From a bacterium GBS-1 (GTDB taxonomy: Bacteria; Synergistota; GBS-1), in the NCBI GenBank assembly GCA_001443005.1, contig LEKQ01000007.1:1-64000 (forward strand): a stretch of DNA of 64,000 bases. The letters run 5' to 3'. The translations under genes were made by a program, and so were the position numbers. The notes beneath the pieces were generated by a model. The model searched no databases. It saw only the letters and a program-made list of their open reading frames with translations, and was not told where the DNA came from. This document shows, piece after piece, positions 53,145 to 61,648 of the stretch (its first letter is position 1; every line of letters begins with the position of its first letter).

Positions 53145-55554
53145 GAGGTGGACGATTTTTCTCTTCCTTATCTTGCTCTTTGATTCAGTGGCCTTAGGGA
53201 AGGTGTTTGAGGTTCCAACCGCTAACTATCCTACCTTGAGTTCTGCCTTAGAGGAGGCTTTGTCAAACGATGAGGAGGATATCATCTATCTTATCGATAA
53301 TATTTGTGAAAACGTGCTTATCAGTTTAAAGAGCGGTAGCGAAGTCATAACCATAGAGGGTAAGGGTGGAGTTTTCGATATAAGTGGAGACGGAAAAGGA
53401 AGATGCTTAAGCGTTTTAGTTGAGGGAGGGAGTTTAAGGTTAGTTTTAAGTAAAATCAGGCTCACGCATGGGCTTAGTGGAGATAAGGGGGGTGCCTTTT
53501 TCTGCGAGGTCTTGCTAGGGGCTAGACTCTCCCTCGAAGCTTACGACCTATGGGTTGAAAGCTCCACGGCGAGTAGCCATGGTGGAGGCGTAGCCTTTGT
53601 CAATTATGGATTAACTGAGCTTAGCTTTAAGAGAGCTATCCTTAGGGGTAATAGGAGTGAGAGGATAGGAGGGGCTGTCTTCCTTGACGGTTGCTATGCT
53701 CTTTTTGAAAACTCCCTTGTGGTTGAGAACAGGGCCGATTACGGTGGAGGCGGTCTTTACATAGCTAATAGCTCTCATGTGGTTTTAGGAAGCTCCACGG
53801 TTGCCAATAACGTAGCCAGATATGATGTATATAAAAAGGATGGTGGAGGCATATACATCTCGGGTTCATCTACCTTGGAGCTTAAGAACTCTATAGTTTG
53901 GGGGAATGAGGGAAGCGCAAGTTCTAAGGATATATATCTTAGCTCTAACTCTAGTATTCAATGCAGATATAGCCTCTTGGAAGGATTTTCAGGGGAGGGT
54001 TGTATAGGTGGGAACCCTTTGTTTAATCAGGATTATTCTCTTTCCTCCTTGAGCCCTTGCGTAGATGCTGGTGATCCAGAGAGCTTCCCGAGGGATGATC
54101 TCTATGGCAATCTCAGACCAGCCGATGGCAACAATGATGGTAGAGCTCTTCCTGACATAGGGGCCATAGAGGCTCAGCTTGATATTACCCCTCCAGCGGA
54201 GCTGTCTAACGTTGAGGCCCTTACCTCTACTCATTCCGTTTATCTACTATGGCTTAACCCCTCAGACCTGGACTTCAGCTTCGTGAGGATTTACCTCAAT
54301 TCGCAAGGTTCGTGGGAGAAGATAGTGGAGATTTTTTCAGAGGAGTTTCTAGTTCAAGGTCTTTTGGCCGATACCGAGTATAGCTTTAAGCTATCAGCGG
54401 TAGATATATTTGGAAATGAGAGCGAAGGCGTTGTGATCAGCGTTAAGACCCTTGAAGAAACCCCGACTAATCCTGACCCAATGCCCCAGCCGGATACTAC
54501 ACCACCCCAGGATGTTCTTAATCTTTCTGCATCGCCTTCGACCCTCTCCGTGACCCTTCTATGGGATAACCCCCAGGACCCCGATCTTAAGGGGTGCAGG
54601 GTCTATAGGGAGAGCTTGTTTTTAGGGAGCCTTGAGGTTTCTCCATCGAGCTCAAGCTTCTATGAGGTTAAGGGCCTTGAGCCCGATACCCTTTACTCCT
54701 TTAAGGTTACAACGCTTGATAGGTCTGGAAACGAAAGCTCTGGAAAGTCCATTACCGTTAAAACATTGCCTCATAATAATCCTCCGGTGATAGAAAGGCT
54801 CGGGGTTATCCCTTCCATTGGCTCTAAGGGGACCCTGTTTAAGATCTTCTCTGTGGCCAAAGACTCCGATGGTGATAGCCTTTCCTACAGCTGGGAGCTA
54901 AGCGATGAGAGTGCGGGGTTATTCATGCCTTACGAATCGGAGGCTTACCTTGTGGCTTATGCATTGCCTGAGCCTGTTTCAGTTCACGTTAGGCTTAGGG
55001 TAACTGACTCTAAAGGTGGGTTCGATGAGAGGTCCGTATCTCTTAAGATAGATGCTTGGAGGGAAGAGGATAGCGACGGTGATGGGGTTGAGGATAGCGT
55101 CGAGGGGGATTGGAGATCAAATCCTAAGGTTGCTTTCTTTTACGAGAGCGGTATCATGTTAAAGGTAGATCAGGGTAAGCTGAGGAATCTGTCCCTTAAG
55201 GGTGAGAACCCTTACGATCTCTTCCTTGAAGTGATTGACTTAAATCCTGGTGATAGGGTTGAGCTTGAATTCCTCTTTCCCAATCTTATCGATATATCCC
55301 TATACGCATGGGAAAGGGGTGATAGCTTTAAGGCTTTGCCTTTCGTTGGGGCATCCTTAATCTTGAAGGATGGAGTAGATCCTGATCTCGATGGGGAAGC
55401 CAACGGTAGGGTTGGGGTGTTCTTGAGATTTAGCGGGAAGCCCGTTGAGCTTAAAGGAGGGTGCGAGCTTTCTCAAAGCTCGACGTTATTAGGTCTCGGA
55501 AACGTCCTCATCATCTTTGGGGCGGTTATACATCTTTTAAGGAGGGTTTTATAG
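53116..55554 (+). CDS. Secreted beta-helix/FN3 surface protein with C-terminal Cys-TM-Arg sorting-like signal
   Basis: An 812-residue exported protein. A signal peptide occupies residues 1-28 (cut after SVALG or nearby). Residues 30-300 are a right-handed beta-helix (repeated GGGVAF, GGAVFL, GGGLYIA, GGGIYIS). About 298-355 is a choice-of-anchor-Q-like end (NPLFNQDYSL, PDIGAIE). Two FN3 domains span about 358-551, then a PKD/cadherin-like domain and DSDGDGVEDS, a calcium-type motif near 655. A choice-of-anchor-U-like region follows (DGVDPDLDGEANG). The end has C783, one membrane helix and RR, like Cys-type CTERM sorting signals. The start is TTG at 53116, eight bases after AGGAGGG. Confidence 0.8.
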   Translation: MTSSSLRGSKRWTIFLFLILLFDSVALGKVFEVPTANYPTLSSALEEALSNDEEDIIYLIDNICENVLISLKSGSEVITIEGKGGVFDISGDGKGRCLSVLVEGGSLRLVLSKIRLTHGLSGDKGGAFFCEVLLGARLSLEAYDLWVESSTASSHGGGVAFVNYGLTELSFKRAILRGNRSERIGGAVFLDGCYALFENSLVVENRADYGGGGLYIANSSHVVLGSSTVANNVARYDVYKKDGGGIYISGSSTLELKNSIVWGNEGSASSKDIYLSSNSSIQCRYSLLEGFSGEGCIGGNPLFNQDYSLSSLSPCVDAGDPESFPRDDLYGNLRPADGNNDGRALPDIGAIEAQLDITPPAELSNVEALTSTHSVYLLWLNPSDLDFSFVRIYLNSQGSWEKIVEIFSEEFLVQGLLADTEYSFKLSAVDIFGNESEGVVISVKTLEETPTNPDPMPQPDTTPPQDVLNLSASPSTLSVTLLWDNPQDPDLKGCRVYRESLFLGSLEVSPSSSSFYEVKGLEPDTLYSFKVTTLDRSGNESSGKSITVKTLPHNNPPVIERLGVIPSIGSKGTLFKIFSVAKDSDGDSLSYSWELSDESAGLFMPYESEAYLVAYALPEPVSVHVRLRVTDSKGGFDERSVSLKIDAWREEDSDGDGVEDSVEGDWRSNPKVAFFYESGIMLKVDQGKLRNLSLKGENPYDLFLEVIDLNPGDRVELEFLFPNLIDISLYAWERGDSFKALPFVGASLILKDGVDPDLDGEANGRVGVFLRFSGKPVELKGGCELSQSSTLLGLGNVLIIFGAVIHLLRRVL

Positions 55555-55555
55555 C

Positions 55556-56752
55556 TTGAGAGCTTTATGGATAGCTCCTTATCTTTTCTACCCTCTGAGG
55601 GCGGGTGGGCAGTTTTCAATATACCCCTGGCTTAAGGAGCTGGCCTCAAGGGGATGGGATATTTTTCTGATACAATATAACTCTCCTCCAGGTTTATTGA
55701 GAGAGAGCTTAGAGGGGTTATCTTGGGCTCGGGGAGTCCTAACCGTTGAGCCAAGAAGATTCCGGGATAGGAAAAGCTACATTAGGGAGCTCGTGCTCTC
55801 TCAGGTGAGCTTCTTTAGATTAAGGAACGATGTTCCAGAGATATATGGTGCCCTAGGTAGCGTGAGGGACTTTGACCCTCAGCTGATAGTTCTTTCTCAC
55901 TCCTATATGGGCTTCCTGATCCCCGTTCTAAGAGAACTTTTCCCTCGCTCTAAAGTTTTGATAGATCTTCACAATCTTGAGTGGCGAGCCTATGCTAACT
56001 TTCTAAACATAGATTCCCCATTTTTGGATAGAGCTGATGCCCTTTTGAACTTCATCAGATTAAAGGAGGAGGAGAAAAGAGCTTTGATGGATTGCGATGG
56101 GGTAACATTTCTCTCTCCCTTAGAGGGTAAGTATGTTAAGCTTTTTGGAAAGCCCATGTTGTGGAGACCAGCTCGATTCCCTGAAAGTAGGATTATCTCT
56201 GAGGAGGAGCTTGTGAGGAACAAAGATATCATCATAACCTCAAGCCTCAACCTAAACTTAACTTGCATTGAGATCCTGAGCTTCATTAAGGATGTTTGGG
56301 TTAAATACAGGGAGCTTTTTAAGGGGGCTAATTTCTGGATATTAGGTAGGGAACCCTTAGATTGGTTTGTTAAGGAGGCGTCTAAGTCCGCGGGAGTTAA
56401 AGTGCTTGGATGGGTAGAAGACCCTTCACCCTATATAAGGATGGCTAGGGTTTTTGTCGCTCCATTTAAGAAGACGATGGGTAGCCTTACTAAGATAGTA
56501 AGCGCTTGGTCTTGGGGTGTTCCCGTCGTCACGACATCGCTCGTGGCTAAGGGACTTAGAGCGGAGCCTGGGAGACACCTTCTAGTCGGTGATAATTCAG
56601 AGGAGATTTTGTCCTCCTGCTTGAAAGTGGCTATGGACGATGATCTGGCTTTAAGGTTGTCTTCAGATAGTTATTCTTTCGTTATGAGGGAATATTCTCT
56701 TGAATCCTTCGTCAATAACTTTGAAAGATGGATCAGGGAGGGCTTACTATGA
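55556..56752 (+). CDS. Glycosyltransferase family 4-like
   Basis: A 398-residue GT-B glycosyltransferase. The N-terminal domain has APYLFYPLRAGGQFSIYPWLKEL and VLIDLHNLEWRAYANFL. The C-terminal domain has LGWVEDPSPYIRMARVFVAPFKKTMGSLTKIVSAWSWG split over its donor-site region, where the acidic residue common in GT4 is replaced by a T-K segment, then VVTTSLVAKGL. It probably adds a sugar to a surface glycan or protein. TTG at 55556 follows GGAGGG. It is the last gene of the operon, one base after the surface-protein gene. Confidence 0.85.
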   Translation: MRALWIAPYLFYPLRAGGQFSIYPWLKELASRGWDIFLIQYNSPPGLLRESLEGLSWARGVLTVEPRRFRDRKSYIRELVLSQVSFFRLRNDVPEIYGALGSVRDFDPQLIVLSHSYMGFLIPVLRELFPRSKVLIDLHNLEWRAYANFLNIDSPFLDRADALLNFIRLKEEEKRALMDCDGVTFLSPLEGKYVKLFGKPMLWRPARFPESRIISEEELVRNKDIIITSSLNLNLTCIEILSFIKDVWVKYRELFKGANFWILGREPLDWFVKEASKSAGVKVLGWVEDPSPYIRMARVFVAPFKKTMGSLTKIVSAWSWGVPVVTTSLVAKGLRAEPGRHLLVGDNSEEILSSCLKVAMDDDLALRLSSDSYSFVMREYSLESFVNNFERWIREGLL

Positions 56753-56762
56753 GCCAATGTTG

Positions 56763-56844
56763 TGGTATAATTAGCCCTGATGAGCAGTTGATGGTTTTGA
56801 ATTATCCCTGCTCCTCTTAAGTAGGGGAGCCATTAAGTTATAAT
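56763..56844 (+). promoter_or_regulatory. Two promoters and a leader hairpin upstream of rpsF
   Basis: TGG then TATAAT (56766-56771) is an extended -10 just after the last glycosyltransferase gene. A seven-base-pair stem (56810-56816 with 56824-56830) follows, then a second TATAAT at 56839-56844. The hairpin lacks a T-run and does not show the CCG/CACCUA features of the known S6:S18-binding leader. rpsF starts at 56871. Confidence 0.5.
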
Positions 56845-56870
56845 GTCCAGAGGGAGGTGTTTTAGAAGCC

Positions 56871-57158
56871 GTGAGGAAGTATGAGATGATGGTGTTGTTT
56901 GATCCTACGCTTGAGGATGAGACCTTGAAGGAGGAGGTCTCAAAGGTAGAGGACCTGATTAAAAGAGAAGAAGGGGCTTTGGAGAAGGTGGATCTTTGGG
57001 GAAGGAGGAGATTAGCCTATCCGGTGAACAAAAAGAGGGAGGGAATCTATGCTGTGTTTTACTTTCAGGCGGGACCTGAGAGGCTAAAGGAGATCGATAG
57101 GGTGATGAAGATAAATCAAAAGGTTATGAGGTTTATGATAGTCAAAAGGGAGGATTAA
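56871..57158 (+). CDS. rpsF: 30S ribosomal protein S6
   Basis: A 95-residue S6: RKYEMMVLFDPTLEDETLKEEV, DLWGRRRLAYPVNKKREGIYAVFYF and a C-terminal VMKINQKVMRFMIVKRED. It pairs with S18 in the small subunit platform. The start is GTG at 56871, with GGAGGTG 11 bases upstream. It heads the conserved rpsF-ssb-rpsR order. Confidence 0.96.
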   Translation: MRKYEMMVLFDPTLEDETLKEEVSKVEDLIKREEGALEKVDLWGRRRLAYPVNKKREGIYAVFYFQAGPERLKEIDRVMKINQKVMRFMIVKRED

Positions 57159-57163
57159 CCTTA

Positions 57164-57592
57164 ATGGCGAGGGGTTTTAATAAGGTTATCCTTCTTGGTA
57201 ATATCACAAGGGACCCCGAGCTTCGCCACACTATTGAGGGGCGACCCGTAGCTACTTTCACCGTTGCCGTTAACAGAAGTTATCTGAACAAAGAGGGAGC
57301 GCAGGTAGATGAGGTTGATTTCATACCTGTAGTTGTTTGGGGAAGGCAAGCCGAAAACTGCTACAACTATCTAAAGAAGGGTAGAACTGTTTTAGTGGAA
57401 GGGCGGCTTAGGGTAAGAAGCTATGAGGATAAGAGGGATGGGAGGAGGAAGAGGGCCTTCGATGTTGTGGCTTTGAGGGTTCAGTTTTTAGGTGGTCCTA
57501 CTAAACCTGGTGAAGAGGAAGAAGTAGTATCTCTTAGGGAAGAGGAAGATTTCCCCTTTGCCGAGGAGGAGGAAGAGGACGTCCCATTTTAG
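57164..57592 (+). CDS. ssb: Single-stranded DNA-binding protein
   Basis: A 142-residue SSB. The OB-fold covers residues 1-110 (FNKVILLGNITRDPELRHT, EVDFIPVVVWGRQAENC), followed by a short acidic tail ending DVPF, the conserved partner-binding tip. The tail is unusually short and glutamate-rich, as in some thermophiles. It starts five bases after rpsF. Confidence 0.96.
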   Translation: MARGFNKVILLGNITRDPELRHTIEGRPVATFTVAVNRSYLNKEGAQVDEVDFIPVVVWGRQAENCYNYLKKGRTVLVEGRLRVRSYEDKRDGRRKRAFDVVALRVQFLGGPTKPGEEEEVVSLREEEDFPFAEEEEEDVPF

Positions 57593-57621
57593 CCCTTATA
57601 TGGGAGAAAGGAGGATAGGTT

Positions 57622-57846
57622 ATGGCAAAGCAGACTCGTCAGAGGAAAAAGGTTTGTGCTTTCTGCGTTGATAATATAAAGGATATAGATTATAAAGAGG
57701 TGGATAAGCTAAGAAAATTTCTATCCGAGAGAGGCAAGATACTTCCTCGGAGAATCACAGGAAACTGCGCTAAGCATCAGCGTCAGCTTACACGAGCTAT
57801 AAAGAGAGCGCGTATAATGGCGTTATTACCCTTCGTTGTAGAATAG
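57622..57846 (+). CDS. rpsR: 30S ribosomal protein S18
   Basis: A 74-residue S18 containing [21 protein letters not shown] and [16 protein letters not shown]. It keeps three cysteines (CAFC and NCAKH), the zinc-binding C+ form. ATG at 57622 follows AGGAGG. Confidence 0.96.
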   Translation: MAKQTRQRKKVCAFCVDNIKDIDYKEVDKLRKFLSERGKILPRRITGNCAKHQRQLTRAIKRARIMALLPFVVE

Positions 57847-57869
57847 TTTGAGAGAACAAGCCAAGTTTA

Positions 57870-58814
57870 ATGCGTGCCAAACCGATAATTGAGGGAGCTC
57901 TATTAATCACGTTAGCGGTAGTGCTTTTCGCTGGAGGCGTTTATATCCCTTTAGTTGGTGTGATTTTGGCCCTCTTTTCACCTGTTCCTCTTGTAATTTT
58001 GGGAATGCGTTATGGCCTGAAACGGGGTGTGATTAGTGGTTTAACATCTTCCTTTCTGCTCCTTCTAATCACAGGTCCCTTTCAGGCTTTTATCTTTCTC
58101 TTCAACTCTGCGGTTGTGGCAATAGCTGTGGGGTATCTGGTTGGCAAAGGTTTGAAGGCAAATGAGGTAATATTATACTCCGCACTGGTTTCGCTGATGT
58201 CGAAGATAGTCTTTTTTGCCCTTTCGGCTTTAATCGTTGGTGTGAACCCTCTTGAAGTTAACCTGAAGCTGATTCAAGATTCCTTGAGGAGTTCCGCGGA
58301 GATCTATGAGAAGTTCGGTTTGGCAGGAAGGGATTCCTATCTTTTGGGGAGGAACTTGGAAAACTTTTTAGGCTATTTGCGTATGGTTTTCCCAGCGGTT
58401 ATCATAGTGGCTTCTGCTTTGGATGCCTTTTTGACATTTGTGGTTTCGGGGTGGATTCTGAAGAAGATAGGAGAACCTTTTCCTGAATTACCATCCTTTA
58501 GTGAGTGGAGGTTTCCACGCTCCCTGCTCTGGGGTATGGGTTTAGGGGTTATCTTCTCCATCTTGGGAGAGGAAATGACTAACTTTTACCTTGTTAGCGC
58601 TGGGGCGAACCTCCAATTGGTGTTTGGTTTTCTGTTCATACTTCAGGGGATTTCTTTAGCGGATTACTTTATGAAAAGGTTTAGATTTCACAAGTGGGTT
58701 CGTTATCTTCTGATTTTTTTGCTTTTCTTTCAGCCTCTATTATCAAAGATAGCTATGTTTGTTGGGATGATAGATGTTCTCGTTGACTTTAGGAGAAGGA
58801 GGGAGAATCTATGA
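57870..58814 (+). CDS. DUF2232 membrane protein (YybS-like)
   Basis: A 314-residue protein with about eight membrane helices. GALLITLAVVLFAGGVYIPLVG and PLVILGMRYGLKRGVISG near the start match DUF2232/YybS, usually found between rpsR and rplI. Its function is unknown; the fold is related to energy-coupling-factor S components. The ribosome site is weak. It overlaps rplI by ATGA. Confidence 0.85.
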   Translation: MRAKPIIEGALLITLAVVLFAGGVYIPLVGVILALFSPVPLVILGMRYGLKRGVISGLTSSFLLLLITGPFQAFIFLFNSAVVAIAVGYLVGKGLKANEVILYSALVSLMSKIVFFALSALIVGVNPLEVNLKLIQDSLRSSAEIYEKFGLAGRDSYLLGRNLENFLGYLRMVFPAVIIVASALDAFLTFVVSGWILKKIGEPFPELPSFSEWRFPRSLLWGMGLGVIFSILGEEMTNFYLVSAGANLQLVFGFLFILQGISLADYFMKRFRFHKWVRYLLIFLLFFQPLLSKIAMFVGMIDVLVDFRRRRENL

Positions 58815-59260
58815 GAGTTATACTGCTTGAAGATGTTCCCAAGCTTGGAAAGAAGGGAGACGTGGTCAACGTAAAGGATGGATATGCGAGAAATTATCTG
58901 ATACCGAGAAAGTTGGCTGTTACGGCGACTGACGAAGAGGTGGAGAGACTCAAGGAAGAAGCATTGAAGATGAAGGAGAAGGAGGAGAGGAAAAAGAAGG
59001 CATTACTTGAGCTTAAGGAGCGTCTAATTGGTAAGGAGTTGGTTTTGAAAGCAAGGGCTGGAGAAAAGGGGAAACTATTTGGTTCTATAACGGCGAGTGA
59101 AATTGCGGAAGCCATGGTAAAAAGCTTTGGGGTAAGTGTTGACAAAAAGAGCATTGAGCTAGATGCTCCTATAAAGGAGGTTGGGGAGCATTTGGTTAGG
59201 TTTAAGCTTGGCATGGGTGTAGATGTGGAGGTGAAGGTTAGGGTAGAACCTGAAGGATGA
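58811..59260 (+). CDS. rplI: 50S ribosomal protein L9
   Basis: A 149-residue L9: N-terminal domain MRVILLEDVPKLGKKGDVVNVKDGYARNYLIP split across the signature, a long central helix (about residues 45-75) and a C-terminal domain with GKLFGSITASEIAEAM. It overlaps DUF2232 and dnaB by four bases each. Confidence 0.97.
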   Translation: MRVILLEDVPKLGKKGDVVNVKDGYARNYLIPRKLAVTATDEEVERLKEEALKMKEKEERKKKALLELKERLIGKELVLKARAGEKGKLFGSITASEIAEAMVKSFGVSVDKKSIELDAPIKEVGEHLVRFKLGMGVDVEVKVRVEPEG

Positions 59261-60591
59261 TCGAGGATAGGGTTCCTCCCCAGAGTATAGAGGCTGAGCA
59301 GTCTGTATTGGGTTCCATTCTCATAGATGGTGATGCCCTCGCTAGAGTTATTGAGATCCTCAAACCTGAAGATTTTTATGAGCCCGCTCATAAACTCATT
59401 TATGATGTTATCCTAGAGCTCTTCGATAAAGGTAAGGCTATAGACCTCATAACCGTATCCGAGACCCTAAAGAAGAGGGGTAAGCTTGATGAAGTGGGTG
59501 GCATAGATTACCTCACGGAGTTAATACACATAGTTCCCACTGCTGTAAATGCTGATTACTATGCTCAGATCGTGAGGGAAAAGGCCATCTTGCGAGGGTT
59601 GATAAGAGCAGGGACTGAAATAGCACGCTTGGGATATGAGGAGGATAGACCCCCTGAGGAGCTAGTTGACGAGGCTGAGCGCTTGCTCTTTGAGATAATA
59701 AGAAGGGGTGAGGAAACGGGATTTAAACATATAAGTGGAGTGGTTTCTCCCTTAATAGATGAGATAGAAAGAAGATATAGTGAGGGCAGAGAAGTTACAG
59801 GAGTTCCTTCTGGATTTAAGGATCTTGATAAGCTCACGTCAGGATTTCAGCCCTCTTCCCTGAATATCATAGCTGCTCGTCCATCCATGGGTAAGACCGC
59901 TTTTGCTATAAACATCGCCCTTTTCGCCGCTTGTAGGGAGAGGATTCCGGTTGCGATATTCAGCCTCGAGATGTCCAGGGAGCAGCTTGCACAGAGGATG
60001 TTGAGCTCTGAGGCCAGAATCGATGCGCAGAGGATTAGGACAGGGTTTCTAAGCGATAGGGAGTGGAGAAGGCTTGCTGAGGTTGCAGCTAGATTAAGCG
60101 AGGCTCCTATTTATATAGACGACACTCCTAATATAAGCGTTGCTGAGATAAGGGCTCGCTCAAGGAGGCTAAAGGCGGAGGTTAACCTAGGATTGATCAT
60201 TGTGGATTATCTTCAGCTTGTTCAGCTTAGGAAGAAGGTGGAAAGTAGACAACAAGAGGTTACAGAGGTCTCACGTTCCTTGAAAGCCTTGGCGCGAGAG
60301 CTTAACGTTCCGATAGTAGCTCTTTCTCAGCTTTCGAGAGCTGTGGAGCAGAGGCAAGATAAAAGGCCTCAGCTTTCTGATCTCAGAGATTCAGGGGCCA
60401 TAGAGCAGGACGCCGATCTTGTAGCCTTCATTTACAGGGAAGAGGTTTACAGAAACGATGCAGAGCCTGGCATAGCCGAGGTAATAGTTGGTAAGCATAG
60501 AAATGGGCCTGTGGGGGCAGTTAAGCTTAAGTTTTTCAAAGAGTATACTCGTTTTGAGAATTTAATCTCCGAAGATATGATAGATGCTTGA
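59257..60591 (+). CDS. dnaB: Replicative DNA helicase DnaB
   Basis: A 444-residue DnaB. The N-terminal primase-binding domain opens PPQSIEAEQSVLGSIL. The RecA-like domain has Walker A AARPSMGKTAFA, Walker B in LGLIIVDYLQL and LSQLSRAVEQRQDKRPQLSDLRDSGAIEQDAD split over the conserved helicase motifs. It is the ring helicase at the replication fork. Its stop codon overlaps the -35 box of the ctsR promoter. Confidence 0.97.
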   Translation: MIEDRVPPQSIEAEQSVLGSILIDGDALARVIEILKPEDFYEPAHKLIYDVILELFDKGKAIDLITVSETLKKRGKLDEVGGIDYLTELIHIVPTAVNADYYAQIVREKAILRGLIRAGTEIARLGYEEDRPPEELVDEAERLLFEIIRRGEETGFKHISGVVSPLIDEIERRYSEGREVTGVPSGFKDLDKLTSGFQPSSLNIIAARPSMGKTAFAINIALFAACRERIPVAIFSLEMSREQLAQRMLSSEARIDAQRIRTGFLSDREWRRLAEVAARLSEAPIYIDDTPNISVAEIRARSRRLKAEVNLGLIIVDYLQLVQLRKKVESRQQEVTEVSRSLKALARELNVPIVALSQLSRAVEQRQDKRPQLSDLRDSGAIEQDADLVAFIYREEVYRNDAEPGIAEVIVGKHRNGPVGAVKLKFFKEYTRFENLISEDMIDA

Positions 60592-60636
60592 CACAAGGTT
60601 AAAATAGGTTTATAATGAAAGTCAAGAAAGGTCAAA
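60588..60636 (+). promoter_or_regulatory. ctsR operon promoter with CtsR operator
   Basis: TTGACA (60588-60593) and TATAAT (60611-60616) are separated by exactly 17 bases, a consensus sigma-A promoter. Downstream lies AGTCAAG-AAA-GGTCAAA (60620-60636), matching the CtsR heptad repeat (A/GGTCAAA-NAN-A/GGTCAAA) at all but one position. It overlaps the transcription start, so CtsR should repress its own operon. Confidence 0.92.
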
Positions 60637-60648
60637 GAGGTGGTTAAG

Positions 60649-61158
60649 ATGGCAAGCCTTGCGAGCCACATAGAAGCTTATATTAAGAAACTTCTTAGTG
60701 AAGCTTCTAATGAAGTTATAAGGCTTCAGAGGAGGGAGTTGGCTCGTAGGTTTGGGTGTGTTCCGTCTCAGATAAACTACGTTATAAGAACGCGCTTCAC
60801 CCCTGAGAGGGGTTACATAGTTGAGAGTCAGCGTGGGGGTGGAGGGTATATAAGGATAATAAAGGTCAACCTTCCATTGCAGGAGAGCTTGAGTGAAAGA
60901 TTAAGCTATGAGATAGGAGAGGCTATAGATAGGGCCAGGGCACGAACCTTGGTATCCCGCTTAACTTCGGACGGTTGCTTTTCTACTAGGGAGAGGCTCC
61001 TTATAGAAGCAGCGTTAAACGCTTTAGATGATATTATCGATGAGCTTGGCGATTTTCCGGAATATAAATATAACATCTTGAGAGCTTTTATGCTGAAGAA
61101 ACTCTTAGGAGCTCTTTTGGGAGGAGAGTGTGAAGGTAATGCTATGTCAGAATTGTAA
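60649..61158 (+). CDS. ctsR: Transcriptional repressor CtsR
   Basis: A 169-residue CtsR. The winged-helix domain includes LQRRELARRFGCVPSQINYVIRTRF, and the glycine-rich wing ESQRGGGGYIRI is the heat-sensing tip. The C-terminal dimer domain follows. It represses clp genes and is inactivated by heat and released through McsB. ATG at 60649 follows GAGGTGG; GTG at 60640 is less likely. The operator is at 60620-60636. Confidence 0.95.
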   Translation: MASLASHIEAYIKKLLSEASNEVIRLQRRELARRFGCVPSQINYVIRTRFTPERGYIVESQRGGGGYIRIIKVNLPLQESLSERLSYEIGEAIDRARARTLVSRLTSDGCFSTRERLLIEAALNALDDIIDELGDFPEYKYNILRAFMLKKLLGALLGGECEGNAMSEL

Positions 61159-61648
61159 GCTTAAGGAAGCTACCGTTTCCATCACAAGGTTTATAGGAGG
61201 GAAGAAGGAGGAGCTTCATCTTTGTAAAGATTGCGCTGAAGAGCTATTAGGAGGAGGAGACTTCTTGAACTTTGATTTTTCCCTTCCTGATCTCCTTGGG
61301 ACTCTTCTTAAGCAGGCGTCTTTACCTCGTTGGGAGGAGATCAAACATCCTACGGTGAAGTGTCCTAAGTGTGGTTTAAGCTATGAGGGTTTTCAGGAGA
61401 TTGGAAAGCTGGGTTGTTCTGAGTGTTATAAGACCTTTAGGAGCAAGCTAACGCCGCTTATAAAAAGAATACATGGTAATATGAAGCACAGTGGTAAGGT
61501 TCCACACAGAGCGGGTGAAGAGTTAAATCGTTTAAGAGAAATCGAGAAGTTAAGACGTGAGCTTGAGGAAGCTATTAGAAAAGAGGAGTATGAAAAAGCG
61601 GCGGAACTTAGGGATAAGATAAGGGAGCTAGAAGGTAGGAGGGTTTAA
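61130..61648 (+). CDS. mcsA: McsA, activator of protein arginine kinase
   Basis: A 172-residue protein with four CxxC pairs (CQNC, CKDC, CPKC, CSEC) forming zinc sites, and a C-terminal UVR domain (RRELEEAIRKEEYEKAAELRDKI). McsA activates McsB and links it to CtsR and ClpC. GTG at 61130 has GGAGGA upstream; the ATG at 61139 matches the start of Bacillus McsA. It overlaps ctsR. Confidence 0.94.
   Translation: MKVMLCQNCKLKEATVSITRFIGGKKEELHLCKDCAEELLGGGDFLNFDFSLPDLLGTLLKQASLPRWEEIKHPTVKCPKCGLSYEGFQEIGKLGCSECYKTFRSKLTPLIKRIHGNMKHSGKVPHRAGEELNRLREIEKLRRELEEAIRKEEYEKAAELRDKIRELEGRRV

Noticed and set aside
45676-56752. Interpretation of the ATPase operon as a phage-defence system
   Set aside because: A STAND-like ATPase alone could suggest defence, but there is no nuclease, protease or other toxic effector, and the other genes point to glycan and surface functions.
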